A stretch of 64,000 nt of DNA, from NCBI RefSeq assembly GCF_014643375.1, contig NZ_BMJJ01000001.1, positions 701,782 to 765,781 on the forward strand. The letters run 5' to 3'. A model generated the notes under the pieces. The model ran no database searches and was not told the origin of the DNA. It saw only the letters and a list, made by a program, of their open reading frames with translations. The stretch is from Aureimonas glaciei (lineage in GTDB: Bacteria; Pseudomonadota; Alphaproteobacteria; Rhizobiales; Rhizobiaceae). Shown piece by piece: positions 17,176 through 25,886 of this stretch. Numbering within the stretch: the stretch's first letter is position 1; each line of letters opens with the position of its first letter. Both the position numbers and the translations under genes were made by a program.

Positions 17176-18141
17176 CTACCAGCCGGCGGCGACGATGCCG
17201 GGCATGGATTTCGGCGCGCGCACGGCGCGGCTCTCCGGCAGCCGGACGAGCGCGGCGTCGTTGGCCGACGGCGTCCGGTTCTGCAGGCTGTCGCGGATAT
17301 GGGCGATGAGGGCGTTGACCACCGGCCGGTCGGAATTCTTCGCCCGCATGATGCTGATCTCGGCATCCTCCAGATGCGGAAATCCGTCGGCCTCGCCGAG
17401 CACCCGCATGCCCGAGCGCAGCGCGCATTCCGGCAGGACGCTGACGGCGAGCCCCGCGAGCACGGCCGAAGAGACGATCGTCGCCGACCAGGAGGTGAAG
17501 AGGATGCGGTAGGGGCGCTCGATTGCGTTCAGCCCGTCGATGCAGAGCTTGCGCCAGTGGCAGTCGTTGCGGCCGATCGCCAGCGGCAGCACTGGCTCGA
17601 GATGCACCGAATGCGAGGCGGAGGTGACGAAGTGCAGCGGTTCGCGCCGGATCGTCTCGGACTGCAGGGTGCGCGTCGGGCAGACGAGGGCGACGTCGAG
17701 CTGGCCCTTCTCGATATGCTCGATCAGGCTCGTCGTCGTCTCGCAGGCGATCTGCAATTCGACGCGGGGATTGGAGCGCGAGAAGCGCGCCATGATCTCC
17801 GGCAGCAGCCGCTCGGCGTAATCGTCCGGCAGGCCGATGCGCACGAAACCCTCGATCGAATCCTCGTCGAAGGCCGAGAGCGTCTCCTGGCTGAGCGCGA
17901 GCATCTGGCGGGCATAGGTGAGAAGCCGCGCGCCGTCGTCGCTGAGCTTGGTCGCCCGTCCCGCGCGTTCGAACAAGGTCACACCGAGGCGTTCCTCCAG
18001 CCGCCGCATCTGCATCGAGACGGCCGACTGGGTCTTGAACACCTCGTCGGCGGCGCGGGTGAAGCTGCCGGAATCGACGATGGCGACGAAGGTGCGCAAC
18101 TGGTCCAGGTCGAGAGGAGAGGCCATGGCTTTATCCATCAT
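17176..18141 (-). CDS. LysR family transcriptional regulator
   Basis: 321 residues. The N-terminal winged helix (about 9-70) has LDQLRTFVAIVDSGSFTRAA and TQSAVSMQMRRLEERLGVTL, both standard for LysR. The effector-binding domain follows from about 95 (GFVRIGLPDDYAERLLPEIM). It is divergent from a DUF1127 gene across a 172-bp region that holds nested palindromes, so self-control and control of the DUF1127 gene are likely. The ligand is unknown. MASPLDL at 18126 is an alternative start; neither has a strong ribosome site. Confidence 0.88.
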   Translation of the reverse strand: MMDKAMASPLDLDQLRTFVAIVDSGSFTRAADEVFKTQSAVSMQMRRLEERLGVTLFERAGRATKLSDDGARLLTYARQMLALSQETLSAFDEDSIEGFVRIGLPDDYAERLLPEIMARFSRSNPRVELQIACETTTSLIEHIEKGQLDVALVCPTRTLQSETIRREPLHFVTSASHSVHLEPVLPLAIGRNDCHWRKLCIDGLNAIERPYRILFTSWSATIVSSAVLAGLAVSVLPECALRSGMRVLGEADGFPHLEDAEISIMRAKNSDRPVVNALIAHIRDSLQNRTPSANDAALVRLPESRAVRAPKSMPGIVAAGW

Positions 18142-18157
18142 CGGGACTGATGCTTCA

Positions 18158-18200
18158 TATAACCAACATTCGTTGGTTTGATCAATGGTGCTTGGTTATA
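18158..18200. promoter_or_regulatory. nested inverted repeats, probable LysR operator
   Basis: A perfect AACCAAC / GTTGGTT repeat with a 4-base spacer (18161-18178) sits inside a wider TATAACCAA / TTGGTTATA pair (18158-18166 and 18192-18200). Both lie in the divergent promoter region and have the dyad form of LysR binding sites. Confidence 0.6.
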
Positions 18201-18313
18201 ACGCTCTTGTCAGACAGAACCGGCGACCCAGCCAACCCGCAAGGCCCATGCCTTGGCGGGAACGGCAACGCCTTGTCCGACGCCTGCAACGGCTGAACAT
18301 TGGAGACATGGCC

Positions 18314-18580
18314 ATGACGACCTTTCCGCGCACCCCGCTTGCGGGCGGCTGGCGCACGCGCATCCCTTCGCCCCGCATCGTTTTCGCCGGCGCTGCCGCG
18401 ATGCTCCGCGGCCTGCGTAACCGCCGCGCCGCCTACCGGCTCGCCGAACTGCCCGACTACCTGCTGAACGACATCGGCCTTCGGCGCGACGACGTGCATG
18501 AGGCGCTGAACCGCGGCTGGCAGGAAGACCCGACCTTCCAGCTCGCCATCAAGGCATCGAGGCGCCGTCGCGGCCTATGA
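18314..18580 (+). CDS. DUF1127 domain protein
   Basis: 88 residues. The C-terminal half carries the DUF1127 pattern (RAAYRLAELPDYLLNDIGLRRDDVHEAL near 41-68), known in alphaproteobacteria as a short Arg-rich helical domain; some members bind RNA or affect phosphate and carbon metabolism and RNA turnover. The N-terminus is basic and hydrophobic. ATG 18314 is chosen because GGAGA lies about seven bases upstream; ATG 18308 is too close to it. Divergent from the LysR gene, followed by a terminator, so it is a monocistronic gene probably under LysR control. Confidence 0.82.
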   Translation: MTTFPRTPLAGGWRTRIPSPRIVFAGAAAMLRGLRNRRAAYRLAELPDYLLNDIGLRRDDVHEALNRGWQEDPTFQLAIKASRRRRGL

Positions 18581-18608
18581 GACGACCTGCTTTCCCCTCT
18601 CGACACTG

Positions 18609-18640
18609 AACGGCCCGCGATGTGCGGGCCGTTTGCATTT
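18609..18640 (+). terminator. rho-independent terminator after DUF1127 gene
   Basis: A 10-bp perfect stem AACGGCCCGC / GCGGGCCGTT with a 5-base loop, followed by TTGCATTTT. Confidence 0.75.
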
Positions 18641-18674
18641 TGGGGATAACGCAGCGTGTCCGTCACGGCGGAAG

Positions 18675-19985
18675 TCAGAACGACGTGCCCTCGCCTTCGT
18701 CGACCACCTGGTCGATCCGCATGGCCAGCACCTTGTCGATGCGGCGGCCGTCGAGATCGACGACCTCGAAGCGCCAATCGCCCCAATCGAAGCTTTCCCC
18801 GACATTCGGGATGTGCCCGAATTCCTCCAGCACGAAACCGGCCAGCGTCTCGTAGTCGCGGTCCTTCGGCAGTTTCAGCCAGCTGATCGCGCGCTCCACG
18901 TCGTCGATCGGCATGCCGCCGTCGAGCAGCCAGGAGCCGTCGCCGCGTTTCACCACGCTGTATTCGTCATGCTGGCCCTCGGGCAGCGATCCGGCAATGG
19001 CGACGAGAATGTCGGTCGGGGTCACAATGCCCTCGAAGGACCCGTACTCGTCGAGCACGATGGCCATGTGCAGATTCACCGCCCGGAACCGGTCGAGCAG
19101 TTTCAGGACCGGCATGGTCTCGTTGACGAAGAGCGGATCGCGCACGGCCTTGGCGATGTCGAGGACGCCGCCGTCGCGCTGCTGTTCCAGGAGGTCCTTG
19201 GCCTGGACGACGCCGATGATGTCCTCGGCGTCGCTGCCCATCACCGGAAAGCGCGAGTGGCCGGAGGAATGGATCTCGTCGAGGATCTCAGCCGGGCTGT
19301 CGGAGACCGAGAGCCAGACGGTGTCCGGGCGCGGGACCATGATCGAGCGCACCGAGCGGTCGGCGATCCGAAGGACCCCCTCCAGCATCTCGCGCTCCTT
19401 CTCCTCGAACACGCCGGTCTGCGTGCCCTCGGCGATCATCGCCTTGACGTCCTCTTCCGTCACCATGCTGGAATCCTCGGCGCTCGCGCCGACAAGCTTC
19501 GAGACGGCCATGGTCGACATGCGCAGGAGCCAGACGATCGGGGCGCCGACGGTGGCGAGGCCCTGCATCACCGGGGCGACGGCCACCGCGATCGATTCCG
19601 CCCGGGTCAGGGCGAAGCGCTTGGGCACCAGTTCGCCGAAGATCAGCGAGAGATAGGTGATGATGACGACGACGATGACGAAGGCCGTGGTGTCGGCGGA
19701 GGAGCCGAGCGTGGGCTCGAGGATGTCGGCCAAAGGCTCGGCAAAGACCGACCCGCCGTAGGCGCCGGCAAAAATGCCGACGAGGGTGATGCCGACCTGA
19801 ACGGTGGAGAGAAAGCCGGTCGGATCCTCGACCAGACGGAGCGCCCGGGCGGCGCTGCGGCTGCCGTCGTCTGCCAGTTGTTGAAGCCGGGAGCGCTTGG
19901 CGGAGACCATCGCCAGCTCCGACATCGCGAAAAATCCGTTGAGAAGGATCAGGAAGAGGATGATCAACGCGTTGATCAGAAGCAT
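18675..19985 (-). CDS. CorC/HlyC family protein (CNNM transmembrane, CBS pair, CorC domain)
   Basis: 436 residues from the ATG at 19985. The DUF21/CNNM membrane domain (about 1-190, four hydrophobic segments, including NGFFAMSELAMVSAKRSRL) is followed by two CBS domains (about 195-325, beginning near RSIMVPRPDTVWLS) and a C-terminal CorC_HlyC domain (DGSWLLDGGMPIDDVERAI onward). Relatives are proposed Mg2+/Co2+ efflux or membrane-stress proteins; the name haemolysin is historical. The start follows CAGGAGACC; a 29-residue upstream extension to 20072 lacks a signal and is not typical of the family. Confidence 0.88.
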   Translation of the reverse strand: MLLINALIILFLILLNGFFAMSELAMVSAKRSRLQQLADDGSRSAARALRLVEDPTGFLSTVQVGITLVGIFAGAYGGSVFAEPLADILEPTLGSSADTTAFVIVVVIITYLSLIFGELVPKRFALTRAESIAVAVAPVMQGLATVGAPIVWLLRMSTMAVSKLVGASAEDSSMVTEEDVKAMIAEGTQTGVFEEKEREMLEGVLRIADRSVRSIMVPRPDTVWLSVSDSPAEILDEIHSSGHSRFPVMGSDAEDIIGVVQAKDLLEQQRDGGVLDIAKAVRDPLFVNETMPVLKLLDRFRAVNLHMAIVLDEYGSFEGIVTPTDILVAIAGSLPEGQHDEYSVVKRGDGSWLLDGGMPIDDVERAISWLKLPKDRDYETLAGFVLEEFGHIPNVGESFDWGDWRFEVVDLDGRRIDKVLAMRIDQVVDEGEGTSF

Positions 19986-20156
19986 TTCGACACCGGTCTC
20001 CTGCCGTTCCCGGCGTTTCACATCGTTCGAGATAGGACTCTGTCGCCGCAAGCCAACCGCTGCAGCCGACATTGCAGCTCACGCCGCCTCTGTTTGCGTC
20101 CGCAACGCCCCCGCCAGTTGCGGCGACGCCCGCTCGAGGGCGAGCGGCAAGGGACG

Positions 20157-21092
20157 TCAGCCCGCCTTCGCCGTCCCCTGATAGCGTTCGAACAGGTTGG
20201 CCATCTCCTTGGCATACTCCGCCTGAAATTTCTGCCCCGAACGGAAAAGATCGTCGACGAGCGTCTCCGTCGGTGGCGCGTCGACATCTCCGGCTGGTTC
20301 CGGGGGCGGGGGCGTTGCCGCGGCTGGCGCAGGGGCCGGCGGCGTCGGGGCGGCTTCGGTCGGCGCGCCCATCCCCTTGCTGAAGGCGTCGAAGAGGGCC
20401 GCGAAGGCCTGGATCGGATCGAAGGGCTTCGGCATGTCGGCAGCGGCGGCCGGGCGGGGCGGGCTGGGCGCCGGCGGCATCCAGGCCTGTCCGGCCTTCA
20501 CCGCCTCGGCGAAGGTCTGGGAATAGGCGGAAGGCGACCAGGGATCGAAACTCGTCCCGCGCCGCGCGGCACCCTGGTCGGAGGGATGCGTCAGGGCTTC
20601 CACAGCATTGGCGCCGCGTCGCATCATCTCCGCGGTCGCGCTGCCATAGTCGCCGGTGGCAAGGCCAGGGGGCTGGTTGCGGGCGAGGCCGGCCAGCGTC
20701 GAGCGCACCAGCGTCTCCATGGTCAGCATCGCCAGTCCCGGCATCATCTGCTGCATCGTCGCCGGGGCGATGCCGGCAAAGGTCGAGGCCTGCCGCGCGA
20801 TCGCGCCGGTCAGCGCATCGGAGCCGAACATGGCCTGCATGAAGGCCTCGGCGGGTTGGGCCTGCGGCAGGCCGAAAGCCGCACCGGCCGGCATCATCGC
20901 GGCATAGGTCTTTGCGAGGTCCCCCCAGGCGGCGGGATTGGCCAGAGCACGCTGCAGGCCGAGCGCGAAGGCGGGCTGCATTGCCTCCTGTGCCTTCTCA
21001 AGCTCCGTCTGGGTCAGGCGGAACTGGGCGGCGAGGCTTTCGGCGAAGAGTTTCGGGTCGCTCGCCGTCAGCCAGTCATCGAAGCTTGCCAT
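20157..21092 (-). CDS. DUF937-like protein with Pro/Ala-rich linker
   Basis: 311 residues. The N-terminal segment AAQFRLTQTELEKAQEAMQP and the following GLQRALANP resemble DUF937 proteins. The middle is Met/Ala-rich, then a Pro/Ala/Glu low-complexity linker (about 200-275) and a short helical tail (LFRSGQKFQAEYAKEMANLF). The last element resembles tails of granule-associated proteins, but a link to polyhydroxyalkanoate is speculation. Start at 21092 follows AAGGGAGAGCGGG. It is downstream of gshA on the same strand, 122 bp away. Cytoplasmic by appearance; function unknown. Confidence 0.65.
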   Translation of the reverse strand: MASFDDWLTASDPKLFAESLAAQFRLTQTELEKAQEAMQPAFALGLQRALANPAAWGDLAKTYAAMMPAGAAFGLPQAQPAEAFMQAMFGSDALTGAIARQASTFAGIAPATMQQMMPGLAMLTMETLVRSTLAGLARNQPPGLATGDYGSATAEMMRRGANAVEALTHPSDQGAARRGTSFDPWSPSAYSQTFAEAVKAGQAWMPPAPSPPRPAAAADMPKPFDPIQAFAALFDAFSKGMGAPTEAAPTPPAPAPAAATPPPPEPAGDVDAPPTETLVDDLFRSGQKFQAEYAKEMANLFERYQGTAKAG

Positions 21093-21214
21093 CCCGCTCT
21101 CCCTTCGCGCCCTGGCGAAGGACTGATCCCGCCGGCGCGAACGGTCAGCATGAACGGCTTTGGCGCCGCTGCCAAGCGGCGCCCGCCGCTCCGGGGGCGC
21201 CGCCGGACAGGGAG

Positions 21215-22588
21215 TCAGTAGGTCAGGTGCTTGAACACGCGCGCCATGTCTTCCTGCCATTCCGTCTGGTAGAGCCGCAGGAGTTCCTCGGCCGAGGTCG
21301 TGCCGCGCGCGGTGACCTCCTCGAGCGGGGCGAGGAAGACGCTTTCGTCATTGCCCTCGTCGTTGAGACGGTTGCGGCGCTTCAGCCCGCCCTTGGCGAT
21401 GGCGAGGCTCTCGCGGGCGAGGTCGAGCACCGTGCCACCGCGGAAGGGCGTGGCAAAACCGCTCTTCGGCACTTCCGCGCGGAGCTTGGAGACCTCCTCG
21501 AAGCTCCAGTCGGCGGTGAGTGTCTCGGCCGCGTCGAGCGCCTCTGCGTCGTAGAGCAGGCCCACCCAATAGGCCGGGAGGGCACAGATCCGCCGCCAGG
21601 GGCCGCCGTCGGCACCGCGCATTTCCAGGAAGGTTTTGAGCCGGACGTCCGGAAACAGCGTCGAGAGATGGTTCGTCCAGTCGCCCATGTTCGGCTCGGG
21701 GTCGGACACCCGGTCCTTGAAGGCGCCGTCGAGGAACTGGCGGAAGGTGACGTCGGTGGCGTCGTTGTAGCGGCCGTCGCGCATGACGAAATACATCGGC
21801 ACGTCGAGCGCCCATTCGGCATAGTCGGCATAGGTGAAGCCGGGCTCGAAGACGAAGGGCAGAAGGCCCGAGCGCTGGTTGTCGACATCCGACCAGACGT
21901 CGCAGCGCCAGGAGACGAGGCCGTTCGGCTTGCCCTCGGTGAAGGGGGAGTTGGCGAACAGCGCCGAGGCGATCGGCTGCAGGCGCATGCCGACCTGCAT
22001 CTTGCGGCGCATGTCTCTCTCCGAGGAGAAGTCGAGATTCACCTGGATGGTCGTGGTGCGGTACATCATGTCGAGGCCGCGCGTGCCGACCTTCGGCATG
22101 TAGGCGCGCATGATGTCGTATCGCGATTTCGGCATCACCGGCGTTTCGGCCAGCGTCCAGATCGGGCTCGAGCCGAGGCCGAGGAATTCGATGCCGAGGC
22201 CCTTGGCCACCTGGCGGACGTCGGCCAGATGCTTGTTCGATTCGCGGCAGGTGTCGTGGATGGTCTTCAGCGGCGCGCCGGACAGCTCGAACTGGCCGCC
22301 GGGCTCCAGCGAGATCGCGCCGCTGCCATTGCTGCCCGCGAGGCCAATCAGCTTGCCGTCGTCGATGATCGGCTCCCAGCCGGACAGTTTCTGCATGCCG
22401 TCGAGGAGCGCAAGGATCCCGCGCTCGCCCTCATAGGGCACCGGCGACAGATCTTCCGGGTAGAAGCCGAACTTCTCGTGCTCGGTCCCGATGCGGAAGG
22501 CTTCTTCCGGCTTCTCGCCGCTCCGGAGATGGCCGACGAGATCGTCCATGGAGGCGATCGGGGTCAGATCGGTGGTGTCGCGCGCCAT
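21215..22588 (-). CDS. gshA: glutamate-cysteine ligase (alphaproteobacterial/plant type)
   Basis: 457 residues of the class shared by plants and alphaproteobacteria, which makes gamma-glutamylcysteine, the first step of glutathione synthesis. Visible landmarks are RIGTEHEKFGFYPED near 33-47, SLEPGGQFELSGAPL near 94-108 (metal-binding glutamates), MYRTTTIQVNLDFSSE near 160-175 and FLEMRGADGGPWRRICALPA near 315-334. ATG 22588 follows CAGGGACGC; an in-frame ATG at 22603 is weaker. The order rsmE-gshA, both leftward, is common in related genomes. gshB is not in this window. Confidence 0.92.
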   Translation of the reverse strand: MARDTTDLTPIASMDDLVGHLRSGEKPEEAFRIGTEHEKFGFYPEDLSPVPYEGERGILALLDGMQKLSGWEPIIDDGKLIGLAGSNGSGAISLEPGGQFELSGAPLKTIHDTCRESNKHLADVRQVAKGLGIEFLGLGSSPIWTLAETPVMPKSRYDIMRAYMPKVGTRGLDMMYRTTTIQVNLDFSSERDMRRKMQVGMRLQPIASALFANSPFTEGKPNGLVSWRCDVWSDVDNQRSGLLPFVFEPGFTYADYAEWALDVPMYFVMRDGRYNDATDVTFRQFLDGAFKDRVSDPEPNMGDWTNHLSTLFPDVRLKTFLEMRGADGGPWRRICALPAYWVGLLYDAEALDAAETLTADWSFEEVSKLRAEVPKSGFATPFRGGTVLDLARESLAIAKGGLKRRNRLNDEGNDESVFLAPLEEVTARGTTSAEELLRLYQTEWQEDMARVFKHLTY

Positions 22589-22744
22589 GGTGCGTCCCTG
22601 CATGTGCCTGGCGGTCGCAATTTCCGACCGATCGGTTCGAATGGTTCTTTCCGGCGCTTCCTGAAATCTTTCGCCGCCTCGCGCAAGACAAATCCGTTGA
22701 ACAGCGACGCGGCCGGCGCGCGACGGTCGCCGCCCCGCCCTCTC

Positions 22745-23482
22745 TCACCAGTCGCCGACGGCTGCCTGCACCACCGCCATCGCCGCCACCGCCGCCGTGT
22801 CGGCGCGCAGGATCCGCGGCCCGAGCGAGATCGGCGTGACGAAGGCGCATTCCATGAGGGAGGCCCGCTCGTCGGCGGAAAAGCCGCCTTCCGGGCCGAT
22901 CAGCAGCGAGACCGGGCGCGAAGGATCGGCCCGCAGCACCTCGATCGGGCTGGCGGCGTTCTGGCGCTCATCGCAGAAGACCAGCCGCCGCGCCGGGTCG
23001 AAGCCGGCAAGGAGGTCGGAAAGCCGGATCATCTCGCGGCACTCGGGAAGGGTCAGAATGCCGCACTGCTCGGCGGCCTCGACGGCGTTGGCGCGCATCC
23101 GGGCGAGGTTCAGCCTCGGCGCCTGGACGTGCTGCGTCATCACCGGCTGCAGCACGCCGGCGCCCATCTCCACCGCCTTCTGCACCATGTAGTCGAGCCG
23201 GGCCGACTTCAGCGGCGCGAACAGATAGTGCAGCGCCCCGGCCGCCGTCTGCGCGCGCAGGCAGCGCTCGGGCACCAGCACGAGCCGCTTCTTCGATAGG
23301 CGCTGCAGGCGGGCCCGCCACTCGCCGTCGCGGCCATTGAACAGGAGTACGGTGCCGGCCTCGCCGATGCGCAGGACGTTGACGAGATAGTTGAGCTGGT
23401 CGGCATCGGCCTCGATGCCGACGCCCTCGGCCAGATCCGGCTCGACGAAGAGGCGCGGGCTTTTGAAGTCGTGATCGGGCAA
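22745..23482 (-). CDS. rsmE: 16S rRNA (uracil-1498-N3)-methyltransferase
   Basis: 245 residues, the normal length of RsmE. The N-terminal PUA-like part includes LNYLVNVLRIGEAGTVLLFN, and the SPOUT methyltransferase knot has SLLIGPEGGFSADE near 192-205 and ISLGPRILRADTAA near 217-230, the SAM-binding segments. The start is TTG at 23482, directly behind GAGGAG at six-base spacing, and gives the typical N-terminus PDHDFKSPRLFVE. In-frame starts further upstream lack this signal. Leftward with gshA next. Confidence 0.9.
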   Translation of the reverse strand: MPDHDFKSPRLFVEPDLAEGVGIEADADQLNYLVNVLRIGEAGTVLLFNGRDGEWRARLQRLSKKRLVLVPERCLRAQTAAGALHYLFAPLKSARLDYMVQKAVEMGAGVLQPVMTQHVQAPRLNLARMRANAVEAAEQCGILTLPECREMIRLSDLLAGFDPARRLVFCDERQNAASPIEVLRADPSRPVSLLIGPEGGFSADERASLMECAFVTPISLGPRILRADTAAVAAMAVVQAAVGDW

Positions 23483-23620
23483 GGCGGCTCCTCGGCTGTC
23501 GAGTCGCCGTCCGGAACCGGGCGAGGCGACGTCTCTGTGCATGCCCCGGTGTGATGGATTTGCGCGGCGCGGACAAGGGCGCCGCGCGCGCCGGCGGTCC
23601 GGGACCACAGCGCCGCGGCG

Positions 23621-24271
23621 TCAGGCGGGACGGCGGAACGCCCGGCGCTCGGTCTCGCAAGCGTCACGGCAGATGCAGCCTTCCATGTGGTCGTTGACGA
23701 AGCCCATCGACTGCATGAAGGCGTAGACCGTGATCGGCCCGACGAAGCTGAAGCCCCGGGCCTTCAGCGCCTTGGACAGGCGGGTCGAGGCCGGCGTCAC
23801 CGGGTTGGCGCCGAGATAGGCCGCGTCGACCCGCGGCGGCCGCTCGCTTTCCGGCGGCTCGAAGGACCACAGGAAGGCGGCGAACGACTCGCCCTCATCC
23901 CGCATCGCCTGGACGCGCCGGGCATTGTTGATGGCGGAGAGGATTTTGGCGCGGTGGCGCACGATGCCGGCGTCGAGGACCAGGCGCTCGACATCGCCCT
24001 CGTCGAAGGCGGCGACGCGATCGATGGCGAAGCCGGCAAAGCCCGCGCGAAAGGCCGGCCGCTTGCGCAGGATGGTCAGCCAGGAAAGGCCCGCCTGAAA
24101 GCCTTCGAGGCAGAGCTTTTCGTAGAGCCTGGCGTCGTCGCCGACCGGGCGGCCCCATTCCTCGTCGTGATAGCGCAGATATTCCGGCACGCCGCCATGC
24201 CAGCGGCAGCGGTGCTGGCCGTCGGGGCGATCGGTCAGGCCCGTCGCGCTATCCGTCGCATCTTTTTCCAT
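23621..24271 (-). CDS. tag: DNA-3-methyladenine glycosylase I
   Basis: 216 residues. It removes 3-methyladenine from alkylated DNA. Landmarks are RCRWHGG near 21-27 with the first zinc Cys, YHDEEWGRP near 34-42 with the zinc His and active-site Glu, LEGFQAGLSWLTILRKRPAF near 55-74, and the closing DHMEGC with the remaining His and Cys zinc ligands. Length is slightly above the E. coli enzyme because of a short N-terminal leader. Not obviously operonic. Confidence 0.93.
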   Translation of the reverse strand: MEKDATDSATGLTDRPDGQHRCRWHGGVPEYLRYHDEEWGRPVGDDARLYEKLCLEGFQAGLSWLTILRKRPAFRAGFAGFAIDRVAAFDEGDVERLVLDAGIVRHRAKILSAINNARRVQAMRDEGESFAAFLWSFEPPESERPPRVDAAYLGANPVTPASTRLSKALKARGFSFVGPITVYAFMQSMGFVNDHMEGCICRDACETERRAFRRPA

Positions 24272-24343
24272 GCCTCTTCATGCCCAACCCGGCCGGAAGG
24301 AGCAAGGAGTCCGGTGGGGCGGATGTCGGCGATGGTCGAGACA

Positions 24344-24538
24344 TCAGGCTTCGGGCAGGGGCCGCGGGTCGCAGGTGAATTTCTGCAGCCGGTATTTAGG
24401 GTGCGTGGCGATCCAGTCGGCGGCGACGGCCTGGCCGAACAGGGTGCAGCTCATCAGCGAGCCCTCGAAGGACACGTTTTCCGGGCGGCAGTGATTCGGG
24501 AGAGTGTGCAGGCAGACATAGAGTGTCAGGGCGATCAT
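24344..24538 (-). CDS. conserved small protein (64 aa)
   Basis: 64 residues (MIALTLYVCLHTLPNHCRPE onward) with three to four cysteines and a closing segment DWIATHPKYRLQKFTCDP. This pattern, a short hydrophobic start, scattered Cys and a HPKYR-like tail, recurs in small rhizobial proteins of unknown function. A GGAGACACTGCC ribosome site precedes the ATG at 24538. Upstream frame extension to 24643 is unlikely. The function is unknown. Confidence 0.6.
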   Translation of the reverse strand: MIALTLYVCLHTLPNHCRPENVSFEGSLMSCTLFGQAVAADWIATHPKYRLQKFTCDPRPLPEA

Positions 24539-24981
24539 GGCAGTGTCTCCGTCGGGCCGCGCAATCCTGGCGGCGGTGAAGTCCAGCCCATCGCGGCGCC
24601 AGCCGTTGCTGGCCGCGCCGTCGCGGCGTCGATTCCTCCCCATGTCAAGAAATCAGACAGGTCTCCCGCCTGCCCGGATGTCTGCTGTTACGATAGATGC
24701 TGAAGATCGCGCCGAGCTGGCGGCGCTATAGTTCGACTGCCATAGGAATTACATCGAAGGCCGCTATGCCCGTCTTGCCCGGAGCGGGGCGATGGTATCG
24801 TCATCTTCCCTTCGTCCGTTCCTCAGGAAAACACGGCGATGTTGCGGTGCACAATAAAATCTGTGTGATGCTTTCTGAGTGTGGCTTCGCTGCCGCAGCA
24901 TGGCTTTACCGATCCCGGCGGGTTGCCGGCAGCCGGTCCCGCCCGCCACAGTGGTGAAGCCCCTGTTCTGGACACGCCGCC
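24539..24981. other. 443-bp intergenic region between a small gene and the DUF2927 gene
   Basis: Contains an AT-richer patch near 24830-24875 with the phasin-like element (24841-24860). No other gene, repeat or terminator is clear. Confidence 0.5.
24841..24860 (+). promoter_or_regulatory. second copy of the phasin-promoter element
   Basis: GTTGCGGTGCACAATAAAAT matches the phasin upstream element (13436-13455) at 17 of 20 positions and keeps TGC-N3-GCA. It lies 121 bp before the DUF2927 ATG. Either that gene shares regulation with the phasin, or a small gene once stood here. Confidence 0.45.
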
Positions 24982-25704
24982 ATGTCGCCATCCCGGTTCC
25001 CGACGAATGCCCTGGCTGGTCTGGTCCTGGGAATGCTGGCCCTGCACCCGGCCGCCGCGCGGCCCCTGCCGGATGATGCTGCGCTGATTGCGGGTTTCGA
25101 GACCATCGTCTTCGGCACGGAGATCGGCGGCTTCTTCGGCAGTGGACGCTATGTCCGCAAGTTCAGCGAGCCGGTGCGCTTTTACATCGAGGACAGGGCC
25201 AGCAAGCCGCGCATTCCGGCCGTGCGCCGCTTCATCCGGTCGCTCGGCCGGGAAATCGCCGGCCTGAAGACGGGCTTTGCCCGTCGTGAGCGCGACGCCA
25301 ATTTTTTCGTCCATGTCGTCGATCGGGCCGACTACCAGGCCGTCGGCCGGCGGATCTATGGCAGCCCCTTCGCCCGCGTGCCCGGCGAATGCGTGGTGCG
25401 GGTGCAGTTCGGCCGCAGCGGCATCGTCCGGTCCGATGCGCTGATCGTGTCGGACGAGGGGGAGGGACTGTTCCAGCGCTGCCTGATCGAGGAAGTGCTG
25501 CAGGGGCTCGGGCCGCTCGACGACAATCCCGCCGCCCCGGACAGCGTGTTCAACGATGGGTCCGACCTGACGGTGTTCACCCGCTACGACAAGATCATGC
25601 TGAACATGCTGTATGACGGCCGGCTGTCGCCCGGGATGAACCTCGAGGCGGCGCGCGCGCTGTTGCCGGAGATCGCGCGCAGCACCCGTCGCCGCGTCCG
25701 TTAG
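24982..25704 (+). CDS. DUF2927 domain protein, exported
   Basis: 240 residues. A short signal peptide (NALAGLVLGMLALHPAAARP, about 9-28) precedes a DUF2927 region with VRKFSEPVRFYIED near 53-66, DANFFVHVVDRADYQAVGRR near 103-122, LIEEVLQGLGPLDDNPAAPD near 165-184 and FTRYDKIMLNMLYDGRLSPGM near 198-218. Members are secreted or periplasmic proteins of unknown function; the (E)E near 167 is conserved-looking and recalls metalloprotease-like folds, but no HExxH is present. It precedes two L,D-transpeptidase genes, so an envelope role is plausible. Confidence 0.78.
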   Translation: MSPSRFPTNALAGLVLGMLALHPAAARPLPDDAALIAGFETIVFGTEIGGFFGSGRYVRKFSEPVRFYIEDRASKPRIPAVRRFIRSLGREIAGLKTGFARRERDANFFVHVVDRADYQAVGRRIYGSPFARVPGECVVRVQFGRSGIVRSDALIVSDEGEGLFQRCLIEEVLQGLGPLDDNPAAPDSVFNDGSDLTVFTRYDKIMLNMLYDGRLSPGMNLEAARALLPEIARSTRRRVR

Positions 25705-25711
25705 CGTCGCG

Positions 25712-25740
25712 TTAACCACGATTCATCGTTAAGCGTTAAG
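25712..25740. promoter_or_regulatory. cluster of TTAA half-sites and a GANTC site before the first L,D-transpeptidase gene
   Basis: Three TTAA tetramers (25712, 25729, 25736), two of them in a tandem CGTTAAG repeat, surround a GATTC (25720-25724). Spacing does not fit the TTAA-N7-TTAA rule, so direct CtrA binding is uncertain. Confidence 0.3.
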
Positions 25741-25886
25741 CATAACGAAATGGAACCGGCCGGCGGCCGCCTGATTGCCGCCGCATTCATCTTTCGCTTG
25801 CCATTTTCAACGAGAGTTCGTCGTGAACCAGGCGCTGGGCGAAAGATCAGGGCCATCGGTATTGTCTCGCGACGAAGGATCGATCG

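Noticed and set aside
18633-21221. An 862-codon open frame on the plus strand opposite the CorC-like and DUF937-like genes
   Set aside because: It is His/Arg/Gly/Asp-rich with no family motif and is exactly antisense to two genes with clear domains. High GC leaves such frames open.
25712-25740. A true CtrA site before the first L,D-transpeptidase gene
   Set aside because: The TTAA units are spaced 13 and 3 bases apart, not 7, so it was kept only as a weak half-site cluster.
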